Below are positions 6,308 through 14,566 of a stretch of 39,944 nucleotides of DNA, in pieces. This stretch comes from JANWHF01 sp036276235 (GTDB lineage: Bacteria > Planctomycetota > Phycisphaerae > Tepidisphaerales > Tepidisphaeraceae), in contig DATBDZ010000196.1 of assembly GCA_036276235.1 (NCBI GenBank), positions 1 to 39,944 on the forward strand, given 5' to 3'. Within the stretch, counting starts at the first letter, position 1. Every line of letters begins with the position of its first letter. The notes under the pieces were generated by a model. It was not told the origin of the DNA, did no database searches, and saw nothing but the letters and a program-made list of their open reading frames with translations. The position numbers and the translations under genes are program-made.

Positions 6308-8569
6308 CTAGTTGCCGATGCTTTCCAATTCCTTCGCCGCCGCGTCGATTGCGTTTGCATAATCCTGCAGCGCCTTGGCCACCCGCCCGATTTCCGCCTC
6401 GGCCTCGGCGTATTGCTTTTGCTCGATGGCTTCACGAACACCGGGAATCGTCTTGGCGCCGTAGCCCGTATAGAACCCGGGCGCATAGATCAGATGCCGA
6501 AACCACGGCCGGCGCGGCAAACCCTGCGCGCTGGTCAGCAATCGCTCTGTCTGCAAAAGCTGCGCGTTCAGCGCCGCCACCGACTGCGCCGACAAGCCCG
6601 CACCCTTGTCCGATACTTTCTTCATCGCGGCTTTGTAACGATCGGCGCTTCGCGTGACCGCTGCCGCTGCATTCTCCAACGGCGCGAAATTCAGGAACGG
6701 CGGCACCTCATCCTTCGCCGGCGCGGTCGTCGGATGGCGCGGATCGGAAACCGCATCGAACAAGTTTTCCTCGATCGCCTTGTTCTGTTCGCGGATTTCC
6801 TCCTGCTTGTCGCTGAGGAGGGTTTTGAGTTCCTTCGTGTACACCCCCATCGTGTCGGCAAAATCCGCGAAGTCGTAAGGCAGCACATCCGCATCCGCAA
6901 AACGCATCAACATGACGCCGCATGTTTGGGCCAGGGCCCGCTCGTAGACGAACTCCGTGTCGGCAAAATGCGTGAACCAGTAGAAGTCATCGTAAACGGA
7001 GTGATAAATCCCCTGCGGATCTTCGCCGCTGAAGGAGAGGTTGAGCGACGGGACGCCGACGTGGTCGATGAACGCCGTGTAATCGCTGCCGGAGCCGAGC
7101 GGGGCGATGCGCAAATCCGCGCGCGAGCGGGCTTCCTTCTTTTCATCGGCTTTGCCATTGAGCAGGCGATGCGCCTGGCTGCGTTTCCAGATGGAAATGT
7201 TCTTTTCCGGATCGTTGATTTCGCGGGCGACGCCGTTGACGAATTTTTCCAGCGCATGTGAACCCTCGGCGTGCAGAAACCCGCGCTCGCTGTCATCGGT
7301 GTTGACGTAGATCGCCGCATTCTTCGCCAGCTCGTCGGCGTGGTCCTCGACCCATTCGGTTGAGCCGAGCAGGCCCGGCTCTTCGCCGTCCCAGGCGCAG
7401 AAGATGATCGTGCGTTTCGGCTTCCAGCCTTGTTTCACGAGCTCCGCCAGCCCGCGCGCTTCTTCGAGCATGGGAGCTTGCCCGGAGATCGGGTCCCACG
7501 CGCCGTTGACCCAAGCGTCGTGATGATTGCCGCGGATGATCCACTGATCGGGAGACTCCGAGCCGTTGATCCTCGCGATCACGTCATAAATCGGCTTGAT
7601 GTCCCAATTGCTGGCGACTTTCAGATGCACCTTCGCGGGGCCGGGGCCGATGTGATAGGTGATGGGCAACCCACCGCGAAAATCCTCCGGTGCCATTGAC
7701 CCGGCCAGTGCCGCCAGCAGCGGCTTGGCATCGCCATAAGAGATTGGCAGCACCGGAATCTTCGTGATCACGCCCGTCTCTTTAATGTCAAGCCGTTTTA
7801 CATTTCCCTTGGCGGCGACGCCCGGCGTGAGCGGATCGCCCGGATGCAGCGGCATATCCATCACGCTCCCGCGCTGCGCGCCATCCTCGTTGCGCATCGG
7901 GCCATCCGGGAAAACCTTCTCGGCGGCAAACCCATCCTCGTGCGGATCGGAATAGATGATGCACCCGATCGCCCCATGCTCGGCGGCGACTTTCGGCTTG
8001 ATGCCGCGCCAAGAGCCGCCGTAGCGGGCGATCACGATCGCACCTTTCACAGAAATGCCCAGCCGATCCAATGCCTCGTAATCCTTCGGCACACCAAAAT
8101 TCACATAAACCAGCGGGCCGGTCACGTCTCCATCGATCGAATAAGCGTTGTAAGTCGGCAGTTGCTCGCTCTGCTGATTTGACGTCGGATCGACGCCAAC
8201 CGCAGGCTCCTGCAGCTTGGCCACAAAATGCGTCGGCTCCAGCAGCTCCACCAGCCGCTCGCGCGGCGTCGGGAAGAGCACATCGTAACTCTCAATCTTC
8301 GCATCCAACCCCCACGCCTGGAATTGCGACAGAATCCACTGCGCATTCTGCTTGTCATACTCCGACCCCACATGATGTGGCCGCGCGCTGAGGCGTTGCA
8401 TCGTCTCGCGGATAATCTGCGGGCTGGGCAGCGCCTTGAACTTCGCTTCCCATTCCCGCTGCGTCCGCGAGCTGTCGGCGGTGAAGCCGTAGATCGGATC
8501 CTTTTCTTGGGCAAAAGCCGCCGCCGCTATCCCCAGCAGAACCACTGCGATCCAACGCGCGCGAACCAT
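6308..8569 (-). CDS. M28 family metallopeptidase, glutamate carboxypeptidase II/PSMA-like
   Basis: A secreted 753-residue zinc peptidase. Residues 1-20 form a Sec signal peptide (cleavage likely after AFA). The layout follows glutamate carboxypeptidase II: N-terminal part of the peptidase domain, a protease-associated insert at about 125-300, the catalytic M28 core, then a helical dimerisation-like region. All five zinc positions and the catalytic base are present with the same spacing as PSMA: His349 (GNHHDAWV), Asp359 (AWDPISG), Glu396/Glu397 (DGEEPGLLGSTEW), Asp425 (NTDDS) and His523 (YHSVYDD). The enzyme would release C-terminal residues, often glutamate, from peptides outside the cytoplasm. 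AAGGAG lies 8 bases before ATG 8567-8569. It is monocistronic, with repeats at its 3' side. Confidence 0.94.
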   Translation of the reverse strand: MVRARWIAVVLLGIAAAAFAQEKDPIYGFTADSSRTQREWEAKFKALPSPQIIRETMQRLSARPHHVGSEYDKQNAQWILSQFQAWGLDAKIESYDVLFPTPRERLVELLEPTHFVAKLQEPAVGVDPTSNQQSEQLPTYNAYSIDGDVTGPLVYVNFGVPKDYEALDRLGISVKGAIVIARYGGSWRGIKPKVAAEHGAIGCIIYSDPHEDGFAAEKVFPDGPMRNEDGAQRGSVMDMPLHPGDPLTPGVAAKGNVKRLDIKETGVITKIPVLPISYGDAKPLLAALAGSMAPEDFRGGLPITYHIGPGPAKVHLKVASNWDIKPIYDVIARINGSESPDQWIIRGNHHDAWVNGAWDPISGQAPMLEEARGLAELVKQGWKPKRTIIFCAWDGEEPGLLGSTEWVEDHADELAKNAAIYVNTDDSERGFLHAEGSHALEKFVNGVAREINDPEKNISIWKRSQAHRLLNGKADEKKEARSRADLRIAPLGSGSDYTAFIDHVGVPSLNLSFSGEDPQGIYHSVYDDFYWFTHFADTEFVYERALAQTCGVMLMRFADADVLPYDFADFADTMGVYTKELKTLLSDKQEEIREQNKAIEENLFDAVSDPRHPTTAPAKDEVPPFLNFAPLENAAAAVTRSADRYKAAMKKVSDKGAGLSAQSVAALNAQLLQTERLLTSAQGLPRRPWFRHLIYAPGFYTGYGAKTIPGVREAIEQKQYAEAEAEIGRVAKALQDYANAIDAAAKELESIGN

Positions 8570-8598
8570 AGGCGATCTCCTTCCCGGGTGAATAAGTA

Positions 8599-8667
8599 TG
8601 CAGAAGGCAGTAGGTAGTAGCCAGAAAATGGGTCCGAGTTTGTTCTGCCTACTGCCTTCTGCCTACT
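8599..8667. repeat. Inverted repeat GCAGAAGGCAGTAGG / CCTACTGCCTTCTGC
   Basis: Arms at 8599-8614 and about 8647-8664 are complementary (GCAGAAGGCAGTAGG against CCTACTGCCTTCTGC), with an extra CTGCCTACTC at the end. It fills the gap between the divergent M28 peptidase and FmdB genes. It has the look of the AT-poor word-like repeats found at many intergenic sites in planctomycetes. Confidence 0.8.
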
Positions 8668-8680
8668 CATTCCGGCGTGC

Positions 8681-8686
8681 TATAAT
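8681..8686 (+). promoter_or_regulatory. Perfect TATAAT -10 box directly before the FmdB start
   Basis: TATAAT at 8681-8686 is followed by only seven bases before ATG 8694. A transcript starting the usual distance after this box would begin at or next to the start codon, i.e. be leaderless. No good TTGACA is seen 17 bases upstream, so the promoter would depend on the -10 box. Confidence 0.5.
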
Positions 8687-8693
8687 ACGCCTT

Positions 8694-8915
8694 ATGCCGA
8701 TCTACGAGTACATCTGTCAGAAGTGCAGCAGCAAATTCGAGCAACTGGTTCGCAGCATGAGCAGCGAGGCGAAATCTCGCTGCCCCAAATGCGGCTCCGA
8801 AAAAACCGCGCGAACACTGAGCGTCTTCGCCGTCGGCGCTGAGTCGGCCAGGGCGTCCGCCGACCCCACCTGCGGCCGCTGCGGCGGCGCGCCAGGATCG
8901 TGCGGGATGGATTGA
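8694..8915 (+). CDS. FmdB family zinc ribbon regulatory protein
   Basis: A 73-residue protein beginning MPIYEYICQKCSSKFEQL, the hallmark of the FmdB/CxxC_CXXC_SSSS zinc ribbon family. The ribbon is formed by CQKC (residues 8-11) and CPKCGS (about 30-33). A glycine-rich tail with CGRCGGAPGSCG follows, giving additional cysteines as in many family members. The family is named after a regulator linked to formamidase, but most members are uncharacterised and probably bind zinc and nucleic acid or protein. An in-frame ATG farther upstream (8598) would add 32 residues encoded by a repeat, so the internal ATG at 8694 is chosen on family grounds. The gene appears leaderless (TATAAT at 8681). Confidence 0.92.
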   Translation: MPIYEYICQKCSSKFEQLVRSMSSEAKSRCPKCGSEKTARTLSVFAVGAESARASADPTCGRCGGAPGSCGMD

Positions 8916-8978
8916 GCGGGCGGTTCGGGTTGCCGTGCTTACAGTCTTGTTCGTCGCTTGCAGTTTGCGAGATCTCGC

Positions 8979-9302
8979 ATGCGCAATTCCTTCAAATTGG
9001 CAATCGTGGCGATCAGCGCAGTTCTTAGCGGCTGCTGCCCGCCGACCAACCCGAATACAAATGAAGTTCAGGCGTGGGTTGCATCCGAGCTGCCGAAGGC
9101 GAGTTCCGCTGAAGACGTCAGGCGCTTTGCGCAATCACACGCGTTCTCGTATGACTATTCGACTGAAACCAGCGCACAACTCTCGCGCGAAGTGAATGGC
9201 GGATGCCCGGGATCGCGGCCCGTCGTCATCATCAACGTCGAATTCGACAGGCAAGATCATGTGAAGTCGCTCAAAGTCTGGGGCGCGGCAATGCCGCCGT
9301 GA
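8979..9302 (+). CDS. Small predicted lipoprotein, function unknown
   Basis: A 107-residue protein with a lipoprotein signal: MRNSFKLAIVAISAVLSGC, with lipobox LSGC so that Cys19 would be lipidated. The start at 8979 gives the best signal peptide; an earlier in-frame ATG at 8958 would add MQFARSR. The mature part has an NEVQAWV...DVRRFAQSHAFSYDYS segment and a strand-rich C-terminus (PVVIINVEFDRQDHVKSLKVWG). The last element resembles the closing strands of small periplasmic beta domains. No family is recognised with certainty. It follows the FmdB gene by 63 bases on the same strand and faces the XRE-type gene. Confidence 0.72.
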   Translation: MRNSFKLAIVAISAVLSGCCPPTNPNTNEVQAWVASELPKASSAEDVRRFAQSHAFSYDYSTETSAQLSREVNGGCPGSRPVVIINVEFDRQDHVKSLKVWGAAMPP

Positions 9303-9376
9303 TGGGTGGCGAGGTGGAGTAAATCCCTTCCCAAGTTTTGCGGCGCGCACGGATCATCTCGGGTCGATCGGAATTG

Positions 9377-9673
9377 CTACGTCAGCGATCGATGTAACCC
9401 GCCGCGGGCCGGCTTTGTGGTCTTACGCGCCGCTCGCGCCACCGAGCTAAGGCCGCGATGCCGCCGCTTGGTTTCCAAGGTGAGCGGAGAATTGTCGCCG
9501 AGCCGGTCGAGAATTGCTTTTGATTCTTTGCTCGTCAGTGATGCTATGCCTGAGCGAAGATTTGCAAGGCGCGCCGGCGTGATTCCCAATCGCGTGGACC
9601 AATCTTGATCGCTGATGCCAGATGACTCGAGCAGTGTCACGATTCGCTTGCTTATTTCAAGGTTGAACTTCAT
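9377..9673 (-). CDS. Small XRE-type helix-turn-helix protein
   Basis: 98 residues from ATG 9671-9673. The stretch ISKRIVTLLESSGISDQDW, then STRLGITPARLANLRSG and LTSKESKAILDRLG has the helix pattern of a lambda-repressor-like (XRE) DNA-binding domain. The recognition region appears to be LGITPARLANLRSG. The C-terminus is basic (TKRRHRGLSSVARAARKTTKP). The start codon overlaps the stop of the upstream gene (ATGA, 9670-9673), which supports this start over one 39 bases upstream. The two-gene arrangement, a small protein followed by a small XRE protein, resembles toxin-antitoxin or small regulatory modules, but the partner is not a recognised toxin. It could regulate the divergent genes starting at 10131; this is inference from position. 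Confidence 0.68.
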   Translation of the reverse strand: MKFNLEISKRIVTLLESSGISDQDWSTRLGITPARLANLRSGIASLTSKESKAILDRLGDNSPLTLETKRRHRGLSSVARAARKTTKPARGGLHRSLT

Positions 9674-10005
9674 GGCTTGCGGTCCTTGTCGCGAAACTGT
9701 TTTACCGCCCACAAGTATACCATAACGCCCGCCATCAAATCCGCAGCTTCCTCAATTTGACGAGCGTTTTTCCTTCTGATTGCCAAAGCCAGACGCCGCA
9801 TGGCCTTAACGGCCACTGCCTTTGCATCGATAGACACCGGGGTGACTGGCCCGTCAAAATACTTGTCAACGTAGACTCGACAGGCATCCAACTCCTGACG
9901 CGCCTTTAACAACAGTATTTGGCTTGGCTTTCGGAATTGCAATCGAGAAACCCGCAGTGACGTTGAAGTAGAGATGGTAACAGTTGAGGCCGCCGAAGCA
10001 ATCAT
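9670..10005 (-). CDS. Hypothetical protein, partner of the XRE gene; start uncertain, possibly frameshifted
   Basis: The convincing part is the C-terminal 80-90 residues: ILLLKARQELDACRVYVDKYFDG, then IDAKAVAVKAMRRLALAIRRKNARQIEEAADLMAGVMVYLWAVK (landmarks only). This is a helical, basic region ending at TGA 9670-9672, which overlaps the XRE start. The N-terminus is unclear. ATG 10003-10005 gives 111 residues, but its first 25 (Ser/Thr-rich) look non-coding. A TTG at 9940-9942 would give 90 residues. In another minus frame, 10144 to about 9905 reads with better composition (CKHCRANGSLSQ, DCFGGLNCYHLYFNVTAG), so a one-base shift near 9905-9930 is possible. No family is recognised. Confidence 0.5.
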   Translation of the reverse strand: MIASAASTVTISTSTSLRVSRLQFRKPSQILLLKARQELDACRVYVDKYFDGPVTPVSIDAKAVAVKAMRRLALAIRRKNARQIEEAADLMAGVMVYLWAVKQFRDKDRKP

Positions 10006-10130
10006 GCGCTGTCGGCGGTCGCAAGGCCAGTTCCCAATGGCGCGAGCTCGCGGCAAACTCTCTGGCAAGGGGCCGACTGTCATCTTGCGACAGGCTCCCG
10101 TTCGCGCGACAATGCTTACAGGAGGTTGCG

Positions 10131-11636
10131 ATGGAATCACTCAAATCTCTCGGGCGTGTCCCGCATCACGCGTTGGCCGGGTTGCTGGCCTTTCTAATCC
10201 TGGGGCCGTTGGCTGCCTCAGTTGCGGCTCAGGACACGACGCTTGATGTCATTCATTTCAAGGCGCCCGCCGGGTGGCAGGTGAACGATAAGCAGGGGCA
10301 GGCGAAGATTTTTACCGCGCCGGATTCCAATACCCAGCAGCAGGCGATGATCGTCGTTTTGCTTACGCCGGCGCAGGATAATCTGGACTTGAAGGCGGCG
10401 TTTGAGAACGCAGTCAAGCAGATGACCGGCGGCGGAAAGCTCGTGGAGCCGGGCGAGGCTTCGGCCGCCAAGACGCGGCAAGGGTTTGACGCGCTGTCGC
10501 AATCGGTCGTCGCGGAAGCCGCGAATGGGCAGCGGACGTGGGCCCGCCTGGTCGGGGCCAATGTTCATAACCGCATGGCAACGTTTTGCTATCTCTCCAA
10601 CACCGCCGACATGTTTCAGAAGCATCAGGGGGATATGGATGATCTGCTGGGCAGCGTGAGCTTCGCGGATGCGGCACCGCCGATCGCGAATGCGAACGCC
10701 AACGCGGAATACGCGGCACTCGAGCGCGAGAAGCAGGACCTGCTCAAGAAGGTCGCCGAGATTGAAGCCAAGCAACGGCAGATCGCGCCCAGCGCCGCCG
10801 CCCCCGCGGCGGCGGGCAATGTCGCGGAAGCCGGCGCGGCACCGGATGAGGAAGGCAAGGCGATCGCGGCGGCCAAGGAGAAATTCGCCAAGGATGTCGG
10901 CGCCCGGCATAAGCCGCACACGATTCTCGGCGATGTGCTTTGCCTGGACGGCAAGCCAGTGCCCAATGTCATCTCCTGTACCGTGAATGTCGGAGGTACG
11001 ACGATCGCGGCGGAGAGGACGCATTATGGCCTGGAGGTGGATGCTAACGGCCATTTCGAGCAGCAGGTGCCGGACGGTCTTTACAAGATGAGCGTGGAGT
11101 GCGTGGTGAACGTGGGCGGCAAGCGCGTGCCGCTGGAATTTCTGTGCCTGGACGGAAAGCAACAGGGCGTCGATATCGCGTCGGCCGGCGGGATCGTCAA
11201 GGACTATCGGCTGGTGATGCAGAGCCTCAAACCTGACATCAGTCCCGACGATCGCAACGCGTATTTCGGCGGCATCTTCACGGTGTCCGATCCGACCTAC
11301 ACGCCGACGACCGGCAACATCAGCAACCGCCATCCGAATGCGAAGGTCCGCGTGACTTTCACGCCACAAGGCCCGCAGGTCGATGGCCGCAAGCGGCCGG
11401 CATTTGCGCTCGATACGCCGGTCGCCTCCATCGCATACGGTTATCGCTTCCGCGGCATTCCGCTGGGCGTCTATCAAACCACCATCGACCTGATCGAGGC
11501 GAACGGTGCGTCCCGCCGGCTGGCATGCTCATTGGGCACAACCAATCAATACGGCGATTCGGTGCAGATTTTCTGGGATAGCACGGGCCAATACCTGATT
11601 CAGAGAGCGGATCCGACTGTTTATGTCAGGGATTGA
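10131..11636 (+). CDS. Secreted coiled-coil protein, paralogue 1 of a tandem pair
   Basis: A 501-residue exported protein of unknown function. AGGAGG lies five bases before ATG 10131, which fixes the start. Residues 1-35 are a signal peptide (hydrophobic ALAGLLAFLILGPLAASVAAQ). Residues about 36-180 form a domain starting FKAPAGWQVNDKQGQAKIF and closing DMDDLLGSVSF, which resembles the strand order of PsbP/DcrB-like domains. Residues about 195-225 form a short heptad-rich coiled coil (EYAALEREKQDLLKKVAEIE), followed by an Ala-rich linker. From KPHTILGDVLCLDGKPVPN (about 275) the rest is beta-rich and resembles carboxypeptidase-regulatory-like or transthyretin-like folds. The next gene (11751) has the same layout and clear sequence similarity throughout. 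They probably act at the cell surface or periplasm. Confidence 0.85.
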   Translation: MESLKSLGRVPHHALAGLLAFLILGPLAASVAAQDTTLDVIHFKAPAGWQVNDKQGQAKIFTAPDSNTQQQAMIVVLLTPAQDNLDLKAAFENAVKQMTGGGKLVEPGEASAAKTRQGFDALSQSVVAEAANGQRTWARLVGANVHNRMATFCYLSNTADMFQKHQGDMDDLLGSVSFADAAPPIANANANAEYAALEREKQDLLKKVAEIEAKQRQIAPSAAAPAAAGNVAEAGAAPDEEGKAIAAAKEKFAKDVGARHKPHTILGDVLCLDGKPVPNVISCTVNVGGTTIAAERTHYGLEVDANGHFEQQVPDGLYKMSVECVVNVGGKRVPLEFLCLDGKQQGVDIASAGGIVKDYRLVMQSLKPDISPDDRNAYFGGIFTVSDPTYTPTTGNISNRHPNAKVRVTFTPQGPQVDGRKRPAFALDTPVASIAYGYRFRGIPLGVYQTTIDLIEANGASRRLACSLGTTNQYGDSVQIFWDSTGQYLIQRADPTVYVRD

Positions 11637-11641
11637 TCGTT

Positions 11642-11711
11642 GTAGAGTGGGTGTACTCGCGTGTACTTGCCTCCCGCGAGCGGCAAGCGGTGGGCGAGTA
11701 CACCCACCCTG
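11642..11711. repeat. P2 inverted repeat between the tandem paralogues
   Basis: Arms GAGTGGGTGTACTCGCG and GGCGAGTACACCCACCCT face each other across a centre with CCGCGAGCGGCAAGCGG. It begins about six bases after the TGA of the first paralogue and ends about 40 bases before the second, so it may serve as an mRNA processing or termination hairpin between them. Related to 3740-3800. Confidence 0.88.
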
Positions 11712-11750
11712 CATTTCAGGCGTGAGCCGTTGTCTGAAAGGGAGAACGCG

Positions 11751-13268
11751 ATGAAAAGGCTGGTTGGGATGGCGCGCGGGGGTTGGGTCGCGGGGCTGTC
11801 TTGTTTGCTGGTGGCGATATCAGTCCTTGCGGCGGACGACACTCGCCCGCCCGGCAACACAACCTTCGACATCATCCAATACAACGCGCCTCCCGGCTGG
11901 CAATTGGTGGAGCGTCCGGGGCCGGCGAAGATTTATGCCGCGCCGGGGACGAACGCCGTTCAGCAGACATTTATCGTTATCTTGCTTGGCCAGCCGCAGG
12001 CGAATCTGGATCTGCGTAGCGCCTTTGACGCGACGATCAAGCAGACGACCGGAACCAGCCGCATCGTCGAGCGCGGCGAAGTCTCATCGGCCCAAACGCG
12101 CCAGGGATTCCAGGCCCTTACACAAACGCTCGTGAGCGAAAGCGCGAACGGCCAGCGGCTGTTTTTGCGAATGACCGCCGCCAATGTGAATAGCCGCATG
12201 GTCGGCTTCAGCCTGATGGCGAACAGCCCCGATCTGTTCAAGCAGCATCAGGCCGCGATGGATGCGTTGCTGGGAAGCGTCAGCTTTGCCGTGCCGGCGA
12301 TGGCCAATGCGGAGGATGTTGCAAAGATCAAAGCGCAGATCGAGGCGTTGGAGATGCAGAAGCAGGAACTGGCGCGAAAGCTCGCGGACATCGAAGCGCA
12401 GCAGCAGAAGCTGGCCGCGTCGCTTCCGGGCAATCAGCAGGAGAATGCCGGCGCGGGAACCGCCGGCGCAGCAAACGCAGCTAATCCCGGCGATGAAGCG
12501 CAGCTTCTTGCCCGGGCACGGGACAAATTCAACGCCGACCTTGCCGGCCGCCGAAAGCCGCACACCATTCTCGGCGACATTCTGCTGCTCAATGGCAAAC
12601 CCGTTCCCAATATGGTCGCGTGCACGCTCTACGTAAAAGGCACGACCATCGCCGCCGAGCGGACACATTATGAGATCGAGGCGGACGCAAACGGCCACTT
12701 CGAGCAGAAGATTCCGGATGGGATCTACAATATCCAGGTGACGTGCATCGTGAATCTCGACGGGCATCGCGTGCCGGTCGATCTGATCCCCGTCGATGGC
12801 AAAGCGGATCGCGTCGATCAATCATCGGATGAAGGCATCGTGCGCGATTACCGCGTGATGATTTCCGGCCTGCGGCCCGGAGCCGACCCCAAGGGCACAT
12901 ACTCCTACTACGGCGGCGTGATCAACCTGACCGACCCCACCTTCGGCGACCTCGAGAAACACCATCCCAACGGCAAAGTGCGAATGACCTTCACGCCCAC
13001 CGGCGCGCTAATCGACGGCTCGCGACGGCCGCCCTTTGTGGTGGAAGCGATGGCACACGACGCAAACCTTGGCGCTTATCTGCGCGGCATCCCGCTCGGT
13101 ACATATCGCGTCAGCGCGACAATCGTCACGCCCGACGGCCGCGCGCAGCCGTTGGGATGCAGCCGATCGTTTCAAGGCCCGTTTGCGACAGCGACCGAAA
13201 TGTTCTGGGACCCAATCAACGGCGATGCGAATCGGATTGAGGATGCGAAGCTTTATGTGCGGGAGTAA
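11751..13268 (+). CDS. Secreted coiled-coil protein, paralogue 2 of a tandem pair
   Basis: 505 residues, collinear with the product of 10131-11636. The start at 11751 is preceded by AAAGGGAG. The signal peptide is GLSCLLVAISVLAAD. The N-terminal domain (YNAPPGWQLVERPGPAKIY to MDALLGSVSF), the heptad-rich helix (KIKAQIEALEMQKQELARKL) and the C-terminal beta-rich part (KPHTILGDILLLNGKPVPN, TTIAAERTHYEIEADANGH, RGIPLGTYRVSATIV) all align with the first copy. Identity is highest in the C-terminal domain, for example TTIAAERTHY is shared. Unlike paralogue 1, whose C-terminal domain has several Cys, this copy has Cys at fewer of those places. Together they suggest an old tandem duplication. Possible roles in binding a surface ligand or partner are speculation; no catalytic motif is visible. 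Confidence 0.85.
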   Translation: MKRLVGMARGGWVAGLSCLLVAISVLAADDTRPPGNTTFDIIQYNAPPGWQLVERPGPAKIYAAPGTNAVQQTFIVILLGQPQANLDLRSAFDATIKQTTGTSRIVERGEVSSAQTRQGFQALTQTLVSESANGQRLFLRMTAANVNSRMVGFSLMANSPDLFKQHQAAMDALLGSVSFAVPAMANAEDVAKIKAQIEALEMQKQELARKLADIEAQQQKLAASLPGNQQENAGAGTAGAANAANPGDEAQLLARARDKFNADLAGRRKPHTILGDILLLNGKPVPNMVACTLYVKGTTIAAERTHYEIEADANGHFEQKIPDGIYNIQVTCIVNLDGHRVPVDLIPVDGKADRVDQSSDEGIVRDYRVMISGLRPGADPKGTYSYYGGVINLTDPTFGDLEKHHPNGKVRMTFTPTGALIDGSRRPPFVVEAMAHDANLGAYLRGIPLGTYRVSATIVTPDGRAQPLGCSRSFQGPFATATEMFWDPINGDANRIEDAKLYVRE

Positions 13269-13280
13269 CCGTGGCTTTGA

Positions 13281-13408
13281 ACCCTCTCCCCTGTACTCAG
13301 GGGAGAGGGCAGGGTGAGGGGACAGCGTGTCGCGATATGGCGCGGTTCGCAAGTCGATGCGTTCGTCCCCTCACCCCAACCCTCTCCCCTGAGTATAAGG
13401 GAGAGGGA
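13281..13408. repeat. P3 repeat pair between convergent genes
   Basis: Same composite as 6008-6134: two CTCTCCCCTG...GGGGAGAGGG type palindromes, with GGTGAGGGGACAGCGTGTCG, CGATATGGCGCGG and CGTCCCCTCACC between. It fills the gap between the convergent paralogue 2 (stop 13268) and M24 peptidase (stop 13415), six or seven bases from the second stop, so it may act as a bidirectional terminator. Confidence 0.92.
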
Positions 13409-13414
13409 GTCCAT

Positions 13415-14554
13415 TCATTTTCCAACCAGAATCTCCGGCGAACTCGGCGCGTTGATCGGATCGCAACCCGCTTCCCCGACGCTCACGATTACTTCCAGCC
13501 GTACGCCGAATCGGCCCGGCAGATAAATCCCCGGCTCGATGCTGAAGACCATTCCCGGCTCAAGAAGCTCGGCATTCCCGCTCTTCAGGTACGGCGCTTC
13601 GTGGACTTGCAAGCCTAGCCCATGACCCGTGCGATGCAGAAACTGCGGGCCGTAGCCCGCGGATTCGATAACAGACCGCGCGGCGTTGTCGATCTCTTCA
13701 CACCGCGCGCCCGGCCGCACCGCGTTGATCGCGGCGCGCTGGGCTTCGAAGACCGTTTTGTAAACCGTGCTGACCTCACGATCCTTCGGATTGCCGACGC
13801 TGCAGGTGATCGTGATATCGCTGTGATATCCATAGAGGCGGCTGAGCTGCGCGCCATGCCGGCCCTGGACGCTCATCGGCACGCGCGTGCCGAAATCGAT
13901 GATGACGACATCCCCCGCTTCCATCTTTCGATTGCCCGTCTCATGGTGAGGCAGAGCCGCGTTGGAGCCCGAGGCGATAATCGTAAATGCAATCGCGCTG
14001 ACGGGGTCGGCCGCCTGCAGCGCTTCGCGCAGCTCCCGATCGATTTGCGATTCGGTATGACCCGGCCGGCACATGGCCGCCGCCAGCGGAATTGTTCGAT
14101 CCACCTGCGCCGCGGCTTTGCGGAGCAGCGCTAGCTCCGCGGCGTCCTTGCGCAGCCGCAAGCTACGCATAATGGTGCCTGATCCGACGACGCGCGATTT
14201 TGGAGCGACGCCCAGCAGATCAAGCATAAACGCGCTGCGGGCTTCATCGTCGAACGCGATCGTCCGCGCGTCCTTCACGGCTTCGACGAGTGCCGGCAAA
14301 TACCATTGCGTATCCGACCACCCGCGCACGACTTCACCCGCTACAGCATGCTCTTCGACCTGTGGCACATTCATCGCCGGCGCGATCCACGTCGCCGACC
14401 CATCCGCGCGCAATGCCAGCGCGAGCAGCCGCTCGGCGGCGTGGCCGTGCTCGAAGCCCGTCAGGTAAAATAAATCAGCGCCCGGCGTGAGCAGAAGCAG
14501 ATCAACCCCCGCCTGTTTCATCACCGCCGTGGCTCGCTGGAAGCGTTCGCGCAT
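13415..14554 (-). CDS. M24B family Xaa-Pro peptidase
   Basis: 379 residues with the creatinase-like N-terminal domain (residues 1-130, MKQAGVDLLLLTPGADLFYLTG) and the pita-bread catalytic domain. All five metal ligands are visible: Asp220 (VIIDFG), Asp246 (HSDITIT), His311 (RTGHGLGLQVHE), Glu340 (SIEPGIY) and Glu354 (VRLEVIV). The His203-containing LPHHETGNR and the His318 region support prolidase/aminopeptidase P activity, i.e. cleavage of X-Pro bonds in the cytoplasm. The loop between the first two Asp ligands is about 12-15 residues longer than usual and contains SVQGRHGAQLSRL. No signal peptide is seen. AAAGGT precedes ATG 14552-14554. The gene is convergent with paralogue 2, with a repeat between. 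Confidence 0.93.
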   Translation of the reverse strand: MRERFQRATAVMKQAGVDLLLLTPGADLFYLTGFEHGHAAERLLALALRADGSATWIAPAMNVPQVEEHAVAGEVVRGWSDTQWYLPALVEAVKDARTIAFDDEARSAFMLDLLGVAPKSRVVGSGTIMRSLRLRKDAAELALLRKAAAQVDRTIPLAAAMCRPGHTESQIDRELREALQAADPVSAIAFTIIASGSNAALPHHETGNRKMEAGDVVIIDFGTRVPMSVQGRHGAQLSRLYGYHSDITITCSVGNPKDREVSTVYKTVFEAQRAAINAVRPGARCEEIDNAARSVIESAGYGPQFLHRTGHGLGLQVHEAPYLKSGNAELLEPGMVFSIEPGIYLPGRFGVRLEVIVSVGEAGCDPINAPSSPEILVGK

Positions 14555-14566
14555 ACCTTTGCCTTC

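Noticed and set aside
10218..11477. Long minus-strand open frame opposite the first paralogue
   Set aside because: Arg/Asp/His-rich composition typical of the antisense of GC-rich genes; the plus-strand gene has a signal peptide, a strong ribosome site and a paralogue.
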